Source: a virus
Direction: 5' to 3' (one strand)
Virus record (IMG/VR): IMGVR_UViG_3300020179_000036
Span: 1-58,560 of that record
DNA: 58,560 nt
In this document: piece after piece, positions 1-8,473 of the stretch
How the letters are laid out: every line of letters begins with the position of its first letter
Position numbering within the stretch: the stretch's first letter is position 1
The notes under the pieces: model-generated
Seen by the model: only the letters and a program-made list of their open reading frames with translations
Databases searched by the model: none
Told to the model about the DNA's origin: nothing
Translations under genes and position numbers: made by a program

Positions 1-1
1 T

Positions 2-3000
2 CCTCCTGCGCCCCCTGCTCCCCCCACGCTTGTCCAGGCACCTGTGCCGGATGACGAATGGGCTCGTCGCTTTGCAGAGCAAATCCAAGCCAACCGTGCA
101 GCTATTGATGCCGGTGAGATGACTATTGACGATCTGCTGGCTAATAACATCCAGAAGATTGAGTCGCCCTCTGGTGCCACCACGTATCAACCTGTCCAGC
201 CACAGGCCATGGTTGAGGGCTACCGGTCTTGGAGCGACTTGGTAAGTCGGTCTGATGCCACCGGCATTCGGACAATGACTGACGAGCAGATTGCCAGTGA
301 TACAGCTGCATGGCTTGCAAGAAACAACTACAGCACCGAAGCAGTATTTGAAAACTTGAAGCGCCTGAGCGGCCCGTTGTCGGCCTACAAAGAAAACCTA
401 GTTGCCATGCGCTCAATGGCCTTGTTGGTTGACAGCACAAACCTGGAAGCAGGTGTTGCTGCCAACCGCTGGCTCAACAGCGTTGTGGACGAAGCTGCCG
501 ACATGGGCCAGTTGACTGCTGAGCTGGTGACTGCCGCGGCCAAGCAGGATCGTGCCAACCGTGCCTTTGAATCTGTTACTAGACCGTTGGGTCAGTTGCT
601 GCGTAGCACCCAAATACCACGGCCTGAGCCTGGCTCTGTTCCGTTTAAGGACGGCGACGCAGCTGCTGCTGTGGTCGATGTTGAGGTGGTGCAACCTGGT
701 AAGAGCATTGGCGCTGACTTTGAAAAAGAGCTGGCCAAGGACCAAGAAGAGCTGATTGCTGACACCATCGGCGCCAAGATCAGTCCCGAAACTCGTGAGG
801 CCATTGTCACTGGCCAATACGACAACCCCAAGGTGATTGAGGAGCTGCAAGCCCTAGCTCTCAACATGGCGCAAGGCGCCGTTACACCTGGCTTTAGCCA
901 AGGCTTTTATTCCAAGATGAACAAAAGCGTAGGCCTTGGAGCGGAAGGTCTAATGATGTACCGCTCCAGCCAGCTGTTGTCATCAGGCGTCACCTTGTGG
1001 GGCAACGTTATTAACAGCGCCCTGCGCACGGTGGAACTGCCGTTTACGCAAGCTGTAGGTGCACTGGTCACTGGCAACCCACAGCGGGCTAGCCGGTCGT
1101 TAATGATCTACGGCCAATACGTCAGCAATTTGGCTAACGCTTTCCGTATGGGCGTGGAGTCGTTCAAGGTAGGCCGCGGCCTCTTTGACCTAGACCGCAG
1201 CCAGGTGGACTTCTTGGACCGCTTGGCAAAGCAAGATGCCAATGCCGAACTTATTGATACTGCTGCTAAGGGCGAATGGAACCTAAACACCTTGCCTTGG
1301 GTGTCAGTGCAAGACAGAAACAACTGGGCCATAGCGCAAAGGCGACTGTGGCAAACCCTTAATCTCAGCAGCCGCTTGCAAGTATCTGTTGACTCTGCCT
1401 TCAAAACCATGGTGGGCCAGTCGTTTGAATACGTGCGCAACCTGCAACCTGGCCTTGATCACGCTGCCCGCCTAGGGCTTGTTAACAACAGCAAGGAGGC
1501 TTGGCGGTTTGCACAGGACTATGCGCAGGCTGCAGTAGATCGCCGCCTGCAAGACGTTGTGATCGACGGCAAAACCATTCTTGATGGCGTCATGGATAGC
1601 CCCCATGCGCAAACTGCGACTAGGTGGGCCACTTTTACCGACGACATCTGGGCAAGCATGGAGCCGCGCACTATGCAGCGGGGCATGGAAATTGCCGAAG
1701 CCAAGGGTTTTAGAGATGCAGAAGCTAAGGCTTACGCCGAGGAATATGTAAACAAGGGCCCTGTGGGGGTTTTTGGAGAGCGCGTTTCTGACGTTCCGTT
1801 CTTTGCACGTACTTTCAGCGTGATGCCAAAGCTTTGGCAGACAGGCCTGGACTCAAAAGCAGCCCCCTTGTTTGCCCTAATACAGCCCTTTAACCGCACT
1901 CCTGGAGACATTATTAAGTCGGCGGCTCGCAAGACGCCACTGGCTCCTTTGGTAGATACGTGGTGGCGAGATGTGTTTTCTGAGGATGCCATGACCCGTG
2001 ACCGGGCATATGGCGATGTAGCGACTGGTGCTGCTGCTATCGCTCTGCTAAGTATTGCTGCAACTCATGGCCGCATACAGCTCACGGGTGGTGGCCCTGT
2101 TAACCCAGACGCAAGGCGCAAGTGGCTAGAGCAAGAAGGTAAGCAGCCGTATTCTTTGCGGTTCCGCACAGGAACTGACGAGAACGGCAATCCAATCTTT
2201 ACCGATTGGATCAGCATGCGAACTTTAGAACCTTTCGCGTCTTTGTTTGGAGGCTTAGCTGACTACCAAGAACTTGCGAACAAAGTGAGCACGGAAGCCC
2301 GTGAGCGCATGGGCTCAGCAATAATTATTGATTTTATAACTGCAGTAGGCCTTGGCCAAGTAAATAAGTCGTACTTTCAGGGTGTTATGGAAATTTACGA
2401 AGCGGCCATGAGCGCGGGCGAAACTGACATTGGCCCCAACCGGAGGCACCCCACCGCCCGTTACCTTGAGCGCCTTGTAGCAAGTCTCCTGCCTGGCAGC
2501 AGCGCACTACGTGCTGGCCGTCGCCTTGCCGACCCTACTGCCCGAGAAGTCGAACCCAGCAACAACCCCAACTTGGCGATGCGGTTGTTTGAGGAAACCG
2601 CAAGCGAAATTAAAAACATGATCCCTGGGTGGTCTGAGTCCCTACCTCCCAAGCGCAACTGGATTACGGGAGATCCCGTTATCCTGAGCGGCGTGTGGGG
2701 CGATTCGTTCCTGCCAGCTGATCAACCGTGGCTTGCGTCGTTGCTGCAGCTAAGCCCTGCGTCGCCATTCCAGCTAAAGCGTGACCCTGGAGAAGCAGTG
2801 CTGCGAGAGATGGGTCAACTTGCTGGCCGCGGCGCTGGCTTTGTTGGGCCCAGGTCCACAGACTTTACTAATGGCGGAACAATTAAGGACAACCGCTTGA
2901 GCCCTGTTGAGTTTGAGCAGTACATCCTGGCCATCAGCCGTACACCCGATCAGTTCGGCAGAACGCTGCTGCAGGCACTGGATGAAGAAATAAAGAGCGA

Positions 3001-3244
3001 CCTGTACCAGCAGAACCCACAGGGCCAACCCAGTGAACGAGTACCAAGCCTGCGCGTTGCTGCTTTGAACACCGTGATCAGCAAGTACCTGGCGCTAGGC
3101 CGCGAGACCTTCCTTACAGGGCCTTACGGCGTGCGGCTAATGGAGAACAAGGACTACTCCGAAGGAGCTAACCGTGACGTCCAGTTTCGGCTTAAATACG
3201 GTCAAGAGATTGACCCACGGTCCTTCATAGAGGCTCTGCGCTGA
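2..3244 (+). CDS. Internal virion protein, gp16-like (phage B), 5' end outside window
   Basis: The reading frame is open to the left edge, where it reads through a Pro/Ala-rich linker, so the gene starts upstream and at least 1080 residues are visible. Its very large size, helix-rich and Ala/Gln-rich make-up, and place directly before the tail fibre match T7 gp16, the ejected core protein that helps DNA cross the cell envelope. It differs from the gp16-like product at 39873-43202, which sits at the same relative place before the second tail fibre. Some local resemblance remains in the stretch before the middle (a hydrophobic helical segment near residues 300-400). No muralytic motif is visible in this part. 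The stop overlaps the fibre start. Family assignment rests mainly on size and synteny. Confidence 0.75.
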   Translation, partial: PPAPPAPPTLVQAPVPDDEWARRFAEQIQANRAAIDAGEMTIDDLLANNIQKIESPSGATTYQPVQPQAMVEGYRSWSDLVSRSDATGIRTMTDEQIASDTAAWLARNNYSTEAVFENLKRLSGPLSAYKENLVAMRSMALLVDSTNLEAGVAANRWLNSVVDEAADMGQLTAELVTAAAKQDRANRAFESVTRPLGQLLRSTQIPRPEPGSVPFKDGDAAAAVVDVEVVQPGKSIGADFEKELAKDQEELIADTIGAKISPETREAIVTGQYDNPKVIEELQALALNMAQGAVTPGFSQGFYSKMNKSVGLGAEGLMMYRSSQLLSSGVTLWGNVINSALRTVELPFTQAVGALVTGNPQRASRSLMIYGQYVSNLANAFRMGVESFKVGRGLFDLDRSQVDFLDRLAKQDANAELIDTAAKGEWNLNTLPWVSVQDRNNWAIAQRRLWQTLNLSSRLQVSVDSAFKTMVGQSFEYVRNLQPGLDHAARLGLVNNSKEAWRFAQDYAQAAVDRRLQDVVIDGKTILDGVMDSPHAQTATRWATFTDDIWASMEPRTMQRGMEIAEAKGFRDAEAKAYAEEYVNKGPVGVFGERVSDVPFFARTFSVMPKLWQTGLDSKAAPLFALIQPFNRTPGDIIKSAARKTPLAPLVDTWWRDVFSEDAMTRDRAYGDVATGAAAIALLSIAATHGRIQLTGGGPVNPDARRKWLEQEGKQPYSLRFRTGTDENGNPIFTDWISMRTLEPFASLFGGLADYQELANKVSTEARERMGSAIIIDFITAVGLGQVNKSYFQGVMEIYEAAMSAGETDIGPNRRHPTARYLERLVASLLPGSSALRAGRRLADPTAREVEPSNNPNLAMRLFEETASEIKNMIPGWSESLPPKRNWITGDPVILSGVWGDSFLPADQPWLASLLQLSPASPFQLKRDPGEAVLREMGQLAGRGAGFVGPRSTDFTNGGTIKDNRLSPVEFEQYILAISRTPDQFGRTLLQALDEEIKSDLYQQNPQGQPSERVPSLRVAALNTVISKYLALGRETFLTGPYGVRLMENKDYSEGANRDVQFRLKYGQEIDPRSFIEALR

Positions 3245-4668
3245 TGGCTTACTCCTACGTCACCTACACGGGAAACGGCGCCACGACCCAGTTTGCGGTG
3301 CCGTTTGGATACATCCGTAAGGAACACATTGAAGTTTCTTTGAACGGGACGGTTACCGCAGCCTTCACCTGGGTTACCAACGCCACCATTCAAATGAACA
3401 CCGCTCCCGCCAACGCGGTAGTGGTCAAAATTTTACGGATCACCCCAGTCAACGCATCGCTAGTCAATTTCACTGACGGCAGCACGCCGGTTGCTAGCGA
3501 CTTCAACACGACTAACACGCAAGGCCTGTACACCAACCAGGAATTGCGGGACATATCGGACAGCACAAACGCCCTGTCAAGCCAAGCGGTAACGGCAGCG
3601 CAAAACGCGACGAACACAGCCAATAGTGCGTCAGCTTCTGCGGCATCTGCGGTTTCTACAGCTAACAACGCAAACAGCACAGCGCAATCAACTATTGCTA
3701 CAGCAAACACAGCTAGCGCAAACGCTGCGGCGGCAGTTAGCACAGCCAACAATGCATCAGCAGCTGCTGCAGCTGCAGTTAATACGGCTAACAATGCCTC
3801 TGCTGCAGTTGGAGCTGCAACTACAACTGCCAATAACGCAGCGGCTGCTGTGGCGGCAGCTACTTCTGCGGCAAACGGAGCTGTTAATACCGCAAACGCG
3901 GCCAATGCCACAGCAAATACAGCACTAGGCAACAGCCAAACAGCAATTACTACAGCCAACAACGCCTCCACTGCGGCAAGTAACGCAACGACTACCGCTA
4001 ACAACGCTTCTGCTACCGCTAACAACGCTTCTACAGCAGCAAATAACGCTGTTGGCACAGCAAACTCTGCAGCAGCTGCTGTAGCCAATGCACTTCTCTA
4101 TGACGTCGTTGCCAACGTAGCTGCAATACCAGCCAACCCTGCAAACAACAAAGCTGTTGAAGTAACAAACAGCTCAAACATTCAAGCATTTTCGCCACTT
4201 GCGGGACTGCCTGCAGGCTTTGTTGGAGCTAGTGGCCTGAGCGTGCGGATTGTTTATTCAACTGCAGGCGCGACGTGGAATTTTATTCAGTATTTCCCTA
4301 ACGATCCAGAAAACCGTTACTTAAAATTATCTGGCGGCACTTTGACTGGCGCTATTACTGGAACACAAACTGGCAACATTATTCCTTTTTATTTTAATAC
4401 TTACGCTGGACTGCCATCGGCATCTACTTACCACGGTGCCGTTGCTCACGCTCATGACACCGGAGGGTTGTACTACGCCCATGGCGGGCAATGGGTCCAA
4501 CTGGCGGTGGCTGGAGCTTCTGCAGGGGCAATTATTGAAAATCAACAAACGATCAATAGTAGCTACACCTTGTCAGCGGGCTACAATGGCTCATCAGTAG
4601 GACCTGTTACGGTAGCCGCTGGGGTTTCGGTGACAGTTCCCGCCAATGCCGTCTGGGCAATTCTCTAG
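3244..4668 (+). CDS. Tail fibre protein, copy 1
   Basis: 474 aa. Residues 1-110 resemble the T7 gp17 tail-binding domain (a YTGNG..T.F.VPF opening). Residues 115-280 are an Ala/Asn/Thr-rich heptad-like stalk of repeated TANNAS-type units, expected to form a trimeric coiled coil. The C-terminal part is a fibre domain with LKLSGGTLTGAITG, a motif common in phage fibres. The stop lies 2 bp before the adhesin gene, so fibre and DGR adhesin are probably made together. The N-terminal 160 residues differ from the second fibre (43245-44786), while the stalk and C-terminus are nearly identical. This suggests the anchor domain stays with each phage and the distal part moves as a module. Confidence 0.88.
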   Translation: MAYSYVTYTGNGATTQFAVPFGYIRKEHIEVSLNGTVTAAFTWVTNATIQMNTAPANAVVVKILRITPVNASLVNFTDGSTPVASDFNTTNTQGLYTNQELRDISDSTNALSSQAVTAAQNATNTANSASASAASAVSTANNANSTAQSTIATANTASANAAAAVSTANNASAAAAAAVNTANNASAAVGAATTTANNAAAAVAAATSAANGAVNTANAANATANTALGNSQTAITTANNASTAASNATTTANNASATANNASTAANNAVGTANSAAAAVANALLYDVVANVAAIPANPANNKAVEVTNSSNIQAFSPLAGLPAGFVGASGLSVRIVYSTAGATWNFIQYFPNDPENRYLKLSGGTLTGAITGTQTGNIIPFYFNTYAGLPSASTYHGAVAHAHDTGGLYYAHGGQWVQLAVAGASAGAIIENQQTINSSYTLSAGYNGSSVGPVTVAAGVSVTVPANAVWAIL

Positions 4669-4670
4669 CC

Positions 4671-5999
4671 ATGGCTTACGGATCGGTCAAAGTTGATTCC
4701 ATTGTGACTAGCACGCAGGTCATCAATACTGATGACTTGGTTGCTAAGACACGTACCGTCAGCCCCGGCACGGGTTTGACTGGCGGTGGCGATTTGTCTG
4801 CCAACCGCACCATCAGTGCTGATGTGGCAACGCAAGCTGAAGCCGAGGCCGGCGCGGCTGCAAACAAATTGATGACGCCGCAGCGCACAGCGCAGGCGAT
4901 TGCTTTGTTGTCGCCGGCTCCGGTGTTTGCCTCGCAGGCCGAAGCTGAAGCTGGCTCGGCATCCGACAAAGTGATGTCCCCGCTGCGCACAGCGCAGGCG
5001 ATTGCAGCTTTAAGTGGCGGCGCTGTCTACTACAACCGCAGACCTCCTCTGCATCGCGGCTCGCTGTTTTACAAGACGGCTGCAACCACAATCAGCGTGG
5101 TGGCCGGTGCTGTGCTTAACGGCAAGCTCTACGCCACGGCAACCGCTGTGACGATGCCTGCCAGCTTTACCAACAACAGCGACTACGCCATTTGGCAGCA
5201 CCCCAGCACTGGTGCTTTGGTGGCTGACGCCAACTACACAACAGCACCTGCTGGCGCCACTGGCGGCTCGATTGTTGGCGGCTTCCACTACGTCCCTAGC
5301 GGGCGGCCAACGGGTTTTAATAACACCTCCCCAACAGGTAGTGCCGAAATCCTGGAGTTCAGCATTTTTGATCTGACTTATCGCCCCAGCTGCCCAGACC
5401 CTCGCGGAATGGTTTGCATCAACGATGCGTTTTGGATTGACATCTATTTGGCAGGGGCCACCAGCTATGCCGGCAGCACGTTCTCTGCTGTCCCCAGCAG
5501 CAAGATCGGCCTGACCATTGCTGATGGCAGCAGCTACGCCCTGGTGCCCGCTCAGTACGGCGGCAACGGCAGCAGCAACTACGGCAGCTTTACCTGGTAC
5601 GAAGCCTCAGAAATGGCTGCCAGCTTTGGCAAGCGCCTGCCGTTCTATGCCGAGTTTGCAGCGGCTGCGTTTGGTGCTCCAGAGGCCGGCAGCCGTGGCT
5701 CTGACGCAGGCACGGTGCAGTGGGAGCGAATTAGCAAGTTTGGTTTGGCCCAGGCAACGGGCGTCATGTGGCAGTGGGGCGCAGACACCTCTGGAAACGG
5801 CTCTGGCGGCTCCTGGTCGGCCAACACTGAGGGTAGAGGCAGTGTGTATTCGACCGATGCCCGCGCCGTCCTCCTCGGGGGCTACTGGAACGACGGGGCC
5901 TACTCCGGGTCTCGTTACGCCGTCTGGGACACCGGTCCCTGGGCCTCCGCCAACGGCCTTGGGGCGCGTTTTGCGGCTGGGCACCTGGTACTTGGATAG
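4671..5999 (+). CDS. DGR target: variable tail-tip adhesin with C-type-lectin/FGE-like fold, copy 1
   Basis: 442 aa. Residues 1-120 carry two fibre-type repeats (QAEAEAGxAxxKxMxPxRTAQAIA, as in lambda-like side-tail fibres) that would attach it to the fibre. The C-terminal half resembles formylglycine-generating-enzyme/C-type-lectin proteins that DGRs use as targets (FGKRLPFYAEFAAAA, then WQWGAD, then the GGxW...GSR...GARFA ending). The last 45 residues include the variable repeat. Variable positions are surface-type residues (Y, D, G, V, T, A), all encoded where the template has AAC, AAT, ATC, GAG or ATT codons. The product should be the receptor-binding tip of the tail. The gene is identical to 44789-46117. 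Confidence 0.9.
   Translation: MAYGSVKVDSIVTSTQVINTDDLVAKTRTVSPGTGLTGGGDLSANRTISADVATQAEAEAGAAANKLMTPQRTAQAIALLSPAPVFASQAEAEAGSASDKVMSPLRTAQAIAALSGGAVYYNRRPPLHRGSLFYKTAATTISVVAGAVLNGKLYATATAVTMPASFTNNSDYAIWQHPSTGALVADANYTTAPAGATGGSIVGGFHYVPSGRPTGFNNTSPTGSAEILEFSIFDLTYRPSCPDPRGMVCINDAFWIDIYLAGATSYAGSTFSAVPSSKIGLTIADGSSYALVPAQYGGNGSSNYGSFTWYEASEMAASFGKRLPFYAEFAAAAFGAPEAGSRGSDAGTVQWERISKFGLAQATGVMWQWGADTSGNGSGGSWSANTEGRGSVYSTDARAVLLGGYWNDGAYSGSRYAVWDTGPWASANGLGARFAAGHLVLG
5863..5979 (+). repeat. DGR variable repeat (VR), copy 1
   Basis: 117 bp matching the template repeat at 6435-6551. I count 19 differences, all at template adenines; no C, G or T of the template is changed. The last 20 bp or so (GGGGCGCGTTTTGCGGCTG) contain no adenine and match exactly, as expected for the initiation-of-mutagenic-homology end. 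It lies in frame at the 3' end of the adhesin gene. Confidence 0.96.
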
Positions 6000-6001
6000 G
6001 A

Positions 6002-6015
6002 GGCGCGACAGCGCC
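6002..6015 (+). other. Small hairpin just after the VR, copy 1
   Basis: GGCGC-GACA-GCGCC, a 5-bp GC stem with a 4-nt loop, 22 bp after the VR and just after the adhesin stop. Bordetella phage BPP-1 has a stem-loop with a 4-nt loop downstream of its VR that helps target retrohoming. This one is shorter and further away. Repeated at 46120-46133. Confidence 0.5.
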
Positions 6016-6023
6016 GACTGCAA

Positions 6024-6419
6024 ATGACCAACAAGCGAGCCTCCGCAGATCCTTCTAAGGAGGCTCATGGCCTTTACATGGTGGAAAAATACGAGCGGGT
6101 CATTGACTACCTTTACCCACTTGCGCAGACAATTCCACGCAAGCACGGCACCTTTCGAGAGCTGCTAATTCGGCAGCTTTTTTTGGTGGCCGAGCACCTT
6201 AACGACGCCATCAAGGCCAACCAGCTTAGCCGCTGCTATGTACTCGACGGCAGCCTTGGCCAGCTCAGGCTGTTGCTGCGGTTCATGGTTCATCACAAGC
6301 GCAAGCTGATAACAGAGCACCAACTGGAAACCGCTCAGGCCCTAGCAGGCGAGGTGGGCTCCATGCTTGGCGGCTGGATCAAAAGACTGCAGGAACAGAA
6401 AAAAAGTGCAAAGCTGTAG
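6024..6419 (+). CDS. avd: DGR accessory variability determinant (Avd), copy 1
   Basis: 131 aa, helix-rich and basic, with the four-helix-bundle pattern of Avd/S23-like proteins (YERVIDYLYPLAQTIPRKH..., LLIRQLFLVAEHLNDAI, LLLRFMVHHK). Avd forms a pentamer that binds the reverse transcriptase and the template RNA and is needed for cDNA synthesis. It sits between the target gene and the template repeat, the usual DGR order. Identical to 46142-46537. Confidence 0.9.
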   Translation: MTNKRASADPSKEAHGLYMVEKYERVIDYLYPLAQTIPRKHGTFRELLIRQLFLVAEHLNDAIKANQLSRCYVLDGSLGQLRLLLRFMVHHKRKLITEHQLETAQALAGEVGSMLGGWIKRLQEQKKSAKL

Positions 6420-6434
6420 GCGGGCTTGATGGGA

Positions 6435-6551
6435 GCGCCGTCATCCTCGGGGGCAACTGGAACAACGAGGCCAACTCCGGGTCTCGTAACGCCAACTGGA
6501 ACAACAATCCCTGGAACTCCAACAACAACATTGGGGCGCGTTTTGCGGCTG
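6435..6551 (+). repeat. DGR template repeat (TR), copy 1
   Basis: 117-bp non-coding template between avd and the reverse transcriptase. In the frame of the target it holds 12 AAC codons and one AAT, the usual adenine-rich design that lets A-mutagenesis reach many amino acids without making stop codons. The 3' end matches the VR exactly. The RNA probably extends through 6552-6706, the spacer to the reverse transcriptase, which in known DGRs is needed for priming. Confidence 0.96.
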
Positions 6552-6706
6552 TGGCCACTGCTAAACACCACTTGGCTCTGCTGTTTCTCCGGGGCAGTAG
6601 GCCGGTGCCAACCAGGTGCCAGCCATCAAGTCCAGCTTCGGCAAACTCAGGGCCGAGTGGTGGCAATGGCAGGGAGTAGCTCGTCGAAACCTGCCGCTAC
6701 CTTCTA

Positions 6707-7681
6707 ATGGGCAAAAAATTTCGCAATCTCTACGAACAGATTTATCAGTGGGATAATTTGCTTGCAGCCTACGCAGAGGCAAAGCGCGGCAAAACTTACA
6801 GCAGTTCCTATTTACGTTTTAAGGAGTACTACCTAGCCAATTTGCGCCACCTTCAGTTGCGATTGATTGAAGGCGGCTGGAGACCCGATCCGCAGTTGGA
6901 GTTTGAAATTATTGATCCCAAGAAGCGAATGATTGCCTGCCAAAGTTTTCGTGATCGCGTGCTGCACCACGCCCTGATACAGGTGGTCGGGCCGATTCTT
7001 GACGCCGCGATGATGCCCCAGGTGTTTGCCTGCCGGGTCGGCTTGGGTACGCATCGCTGTGTCACCCGAATGCAGCAGTTGATGCGGCAGAACCCTGATG
7101 CGTGGCTGCTGCACGTGGACTTCAGCAAGTTCTTTCCCACCATTCCCCAAGACCTGCTACTGGCCCACTTGGGCAAGAAGCTCACCTGCCAGCGCACGTT
7201 GCTGTTAATTGAGCAGGTACTAAGCGTGCAGCCCACTGGCGTGCCGATTGGGGCGCTCACCAGTCAGACCTTTGCCAACTATTGGGGCGGCAGGCTGGAT
7301 CGTTTTATCGCATTTAAAGGCATTGGCAGTTTTGTGCGTTACATGGATGACGCGGCTGTGATTGTGAGCAGCAAAGCCGATGGACTGCAACTTAAAGATG
7401 AGATTTGCTCTTTTGTTGCCAACGAAATGGGGCAGCGGATTGGCAAGTGGAGTTTAGGCCCCGTGAATCGCGGCATCACCTTTTGCGGTTTTCGCATCCG
7501 CCGCAAGTACAAGCTGATCAAGCGACAGTCCATAATCCGCCAACGGCGCAAACTCAAGGTGCTGCTTAAGCACCAGGACTACGAAGGCTGGCGCCATTCG
7601 CAGATTGCTTGGATGGGCCACGTGCGCCATGGTGATGGACAGAATAGTCTTGTCCACCTAGGGCTTGCATTACCATGCTGA
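6707..7681 (+). CDS. DGR reverse transcriptase, copy 1
   Basis: 324 aa, a compact RT with no maturase or endonuclease domain, as usual for DGRs. The first catalytic Asp is in HVDFSKFFPTIP (D138), the active-site YMDD is at 212-215, and residues 181-187 read IGALTSQ, the [IVL]GxxxSQ motif that separates DGR RTs from retron and group II RTs (QGxxxSP). It would copy the TR RNA into cDNA with errors at adenines. Its 3' end overlaps the next gene by 7 bp. Identical to 46825-47799. Confidence 0.96.
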   Translation: MGKKFRNLYEQIYQWDNLLAAYAEAKRGKTYSSSYLRFKEYYLANLRHLQLRLIEGGWRPDPQLEFEIIDPKKRMIACQSFRDRVLHHALIQVVGPILDAAMMPQVFACRVGLGTHRCVTRMQQLMRQNPDAWLLHVDFSKFFPTIPQDLLLAHLGKKLTCQRTLLLIEQVLSVQPTGVPIGALTSQTFANYWGGRLDRFIAFKGIGSFVRYMDDAAVIVSSKADGLQLKDEICSFVANEMGQRIGKWSLGPVNRGITFCGFRIRRKYKLIKRQSIIRQRRKLKVLLKHQDYEGWRHSQIAWMGHVRHGDGQNSLVHLGLALPC

Positions 7682-7926
7682 TCGTCAACACCCCCTCCGA
7701 CTTGGCAGCTGCAGAAGTTGGCACCGAGCGGACGGCTTTTCTGAACAGCCTGCTGAATGACTACATCGTTTTTGATGACGCGGCCTATCCCGAAGGCTAT
7801 GACCGCAATCTGAAGGAAGGCGATGAAGGCTTTATTGCTCCCGTTATTCGCCAAGAATGGAACGCAGGCGCTGCTGCTGGCTGGGGTTTCGCCAGCCGAG
7901 AGCAGATCGAGGCATTGCTGAATTAA
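7675..7926 (+). CDS. Conserved small protein after the DGR reverse transcriptase (phage A)
   Basis: 83 aa, acidic, no recognised domain. A close homologue follows the second RT at 47793-48041. The N-terminal 60 residues are nearly identical and the ends differ, so the edge of the repeat falls inside this gene. Tight coupling to the RT suggests co-transcription, but it is not a known DGR component and may be a tail or virion protein. Confidence 0.75.
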   Translation: MLIVNTPSDLAAAEVGTERTAFLNSLLNDYIVFDDAAYPEGYDRNLKEGDEGFIAPVIRQEWNAGAAAGWGFASREQIEALLN

Positions 7927-8165
7927 TGGAAAAGCCGTTGTCGCTACTTGGTGCTGCAGTCGCAGTCCTTACTGCGATTGTCGGCACCACAGTGGCGATT
8001 GATTCGCGTTACGCCAAGTCTGCGGAAGTGCAACAGCAATTTTGCGAGGCACGGAAGCAGCAGCTGCGTGACCGAATCTTTGAACTTGACCTGAAGCCTG
8101 ACAAATCACCTTCGGACAAGGCGCTCAAGGAGTACCTCAAGCAGCAGCTAAGCGATGCCTGTTAA
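7926..8165 (+). CDS. Small membrane protein, possible lysis protein
   Basis: 79 aa. Residues 5-26 form a hydrophobic helix (LLGAAVAVLTAIVGTTVAI) and the rest is charged and helical. The start ATG overlaps the stop of the previous gene by one base. Phage B has no equivalent here. A position near an endolysin and a single N-terminal membrane span would fit a holin or spanin-like role, by inference only. Confidence 0.65.
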   Translation: MEKPLSLLGAAVAVLTAIVGTTVAIDSRYAKSAEVQQQFCEARKQQLRDRIFELDLKPDKSPSDKALKEYLKQQLSDAC

Positions 8166-8292
8166 GAGCAAGGCTGGTACAGCCAAGATCGAGCACGTAT
8201 CCCGTGCGGCCTACAAAAAGACCAGTATTGGCAACTCCGTCAGGACAAAGGCCAAGCCTGGGCATAAAAAAAGCAGGGGTCAGGGGCACTAA
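8155..8292 (+). CDS. Basic microprotein
   Basis: 45 aa, rich in Lys/Arg/Gly, ending KKSRGQGH. The start overlaps the previous gene. Phage B has a 44-aa counterpart at 48041-48175 that also opens with M-[PA]-VKSK and ends in a basic RGQGR. Conservation at the same place in two divergent phages supports a real gene. Function unknown. Confidence 0.65.
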   Translation: MPVKSKAGTAKIEHVSRAAYKKTSIGNSVRTKAKPGHKKSRGQGH

Positions 8293-8318
8293 GCCACCTA
8301 ACCACCTGCAGTGCTGCC

Positions 8319-8471
8319 TTATTTTTTCTTGGCTGTCTTAGCAGAATCCTTAAAGTCCTTAGCGCTTGGAGCGCCTTTGGACCCAGGTTTCCGCATCTGC
8401 TCACCAGAGCCAGAAGCGATGCGTTCACGCTTGGCGTGGATGTTGGCGTAAAGGCCTTTTTTAGAAGCCAT
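8319..8471 (-). CDS. Conserved Lys-rich small phage protein
   Basis: 50 aa (MASKKGLYANIHAKRERI..., ending SAKTAKKK). The equivalent at 48906-49061 is about 80% identical (GLYANI.AKRERI..GSGE.MRKPG.KGAP.AK.FKDSAKTAKKK). The family is widespread in podovirus genomes; its role is not known to me. The internal ATG is chosen because the phage B copy starts there. Confidence 0.8.
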   Translation of the reverse strand: MASKKGLYANIHAKRERIASGSGEQMRKPGSKGAPSAKDFKDSAKTAKKK

Positions 8472-8473
8472 GG

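Larger units (their letters stand above)
3721..7886 (+). repeat. Long direct repeat, copy 1 (fibre stalk plus DGR cassette)
   Basis: About 4.17 kb repeated at 43839-48004 with a constant offset of 40,118 bp. The first 675 bp carry about a dozen single-base differences, the last at 4396. From 4397 to 7718 I see no difference. Differences return at 7719 and homology fades after 7886. The identical core of about 3.3 kb covers the adhesin with its variable repeat, avd, the template repeat and the reverse transcriptase. Confidence 0.93.

Noticed and set aside
3390-4088. Long Ala/Val-rich frame on the minus strand opposite the fibre stalk (also at 43796-44176)
   Set aside because: It is the reverse reading of the repetitive stalk codons; very low complexity, no start signal, and it overlaps a clear fibre gene.
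3626-4170. Tandem repeat or CRISPR-like array
   Set aside because: The periodicity comes from codons of the coiled-coil stalk; there are no conserved repeats with unique spacers. No CRISPR array was seen in the window.
5607-6146. Minus-strand frame of about 180 codons opposite the VR
   Set aside because: Shadow of the adhesin and avd genes; composition is not protein-like and it would cross both VR and hairpin.
6426-6707. Plus-strand frame covering the template repeat
   Set aside because: Its Thr/Pro/Ser-rich content comes from reading the template repeat out of frame. The same segment fits a DGR template RNA.
6707-7681. Group II intron or retron reverse transcriptase
   Set aside because: No maturase domain or intron structure; the IGALTSQ motif, Avd and the VR/TR pair place it among DGR enzymes.
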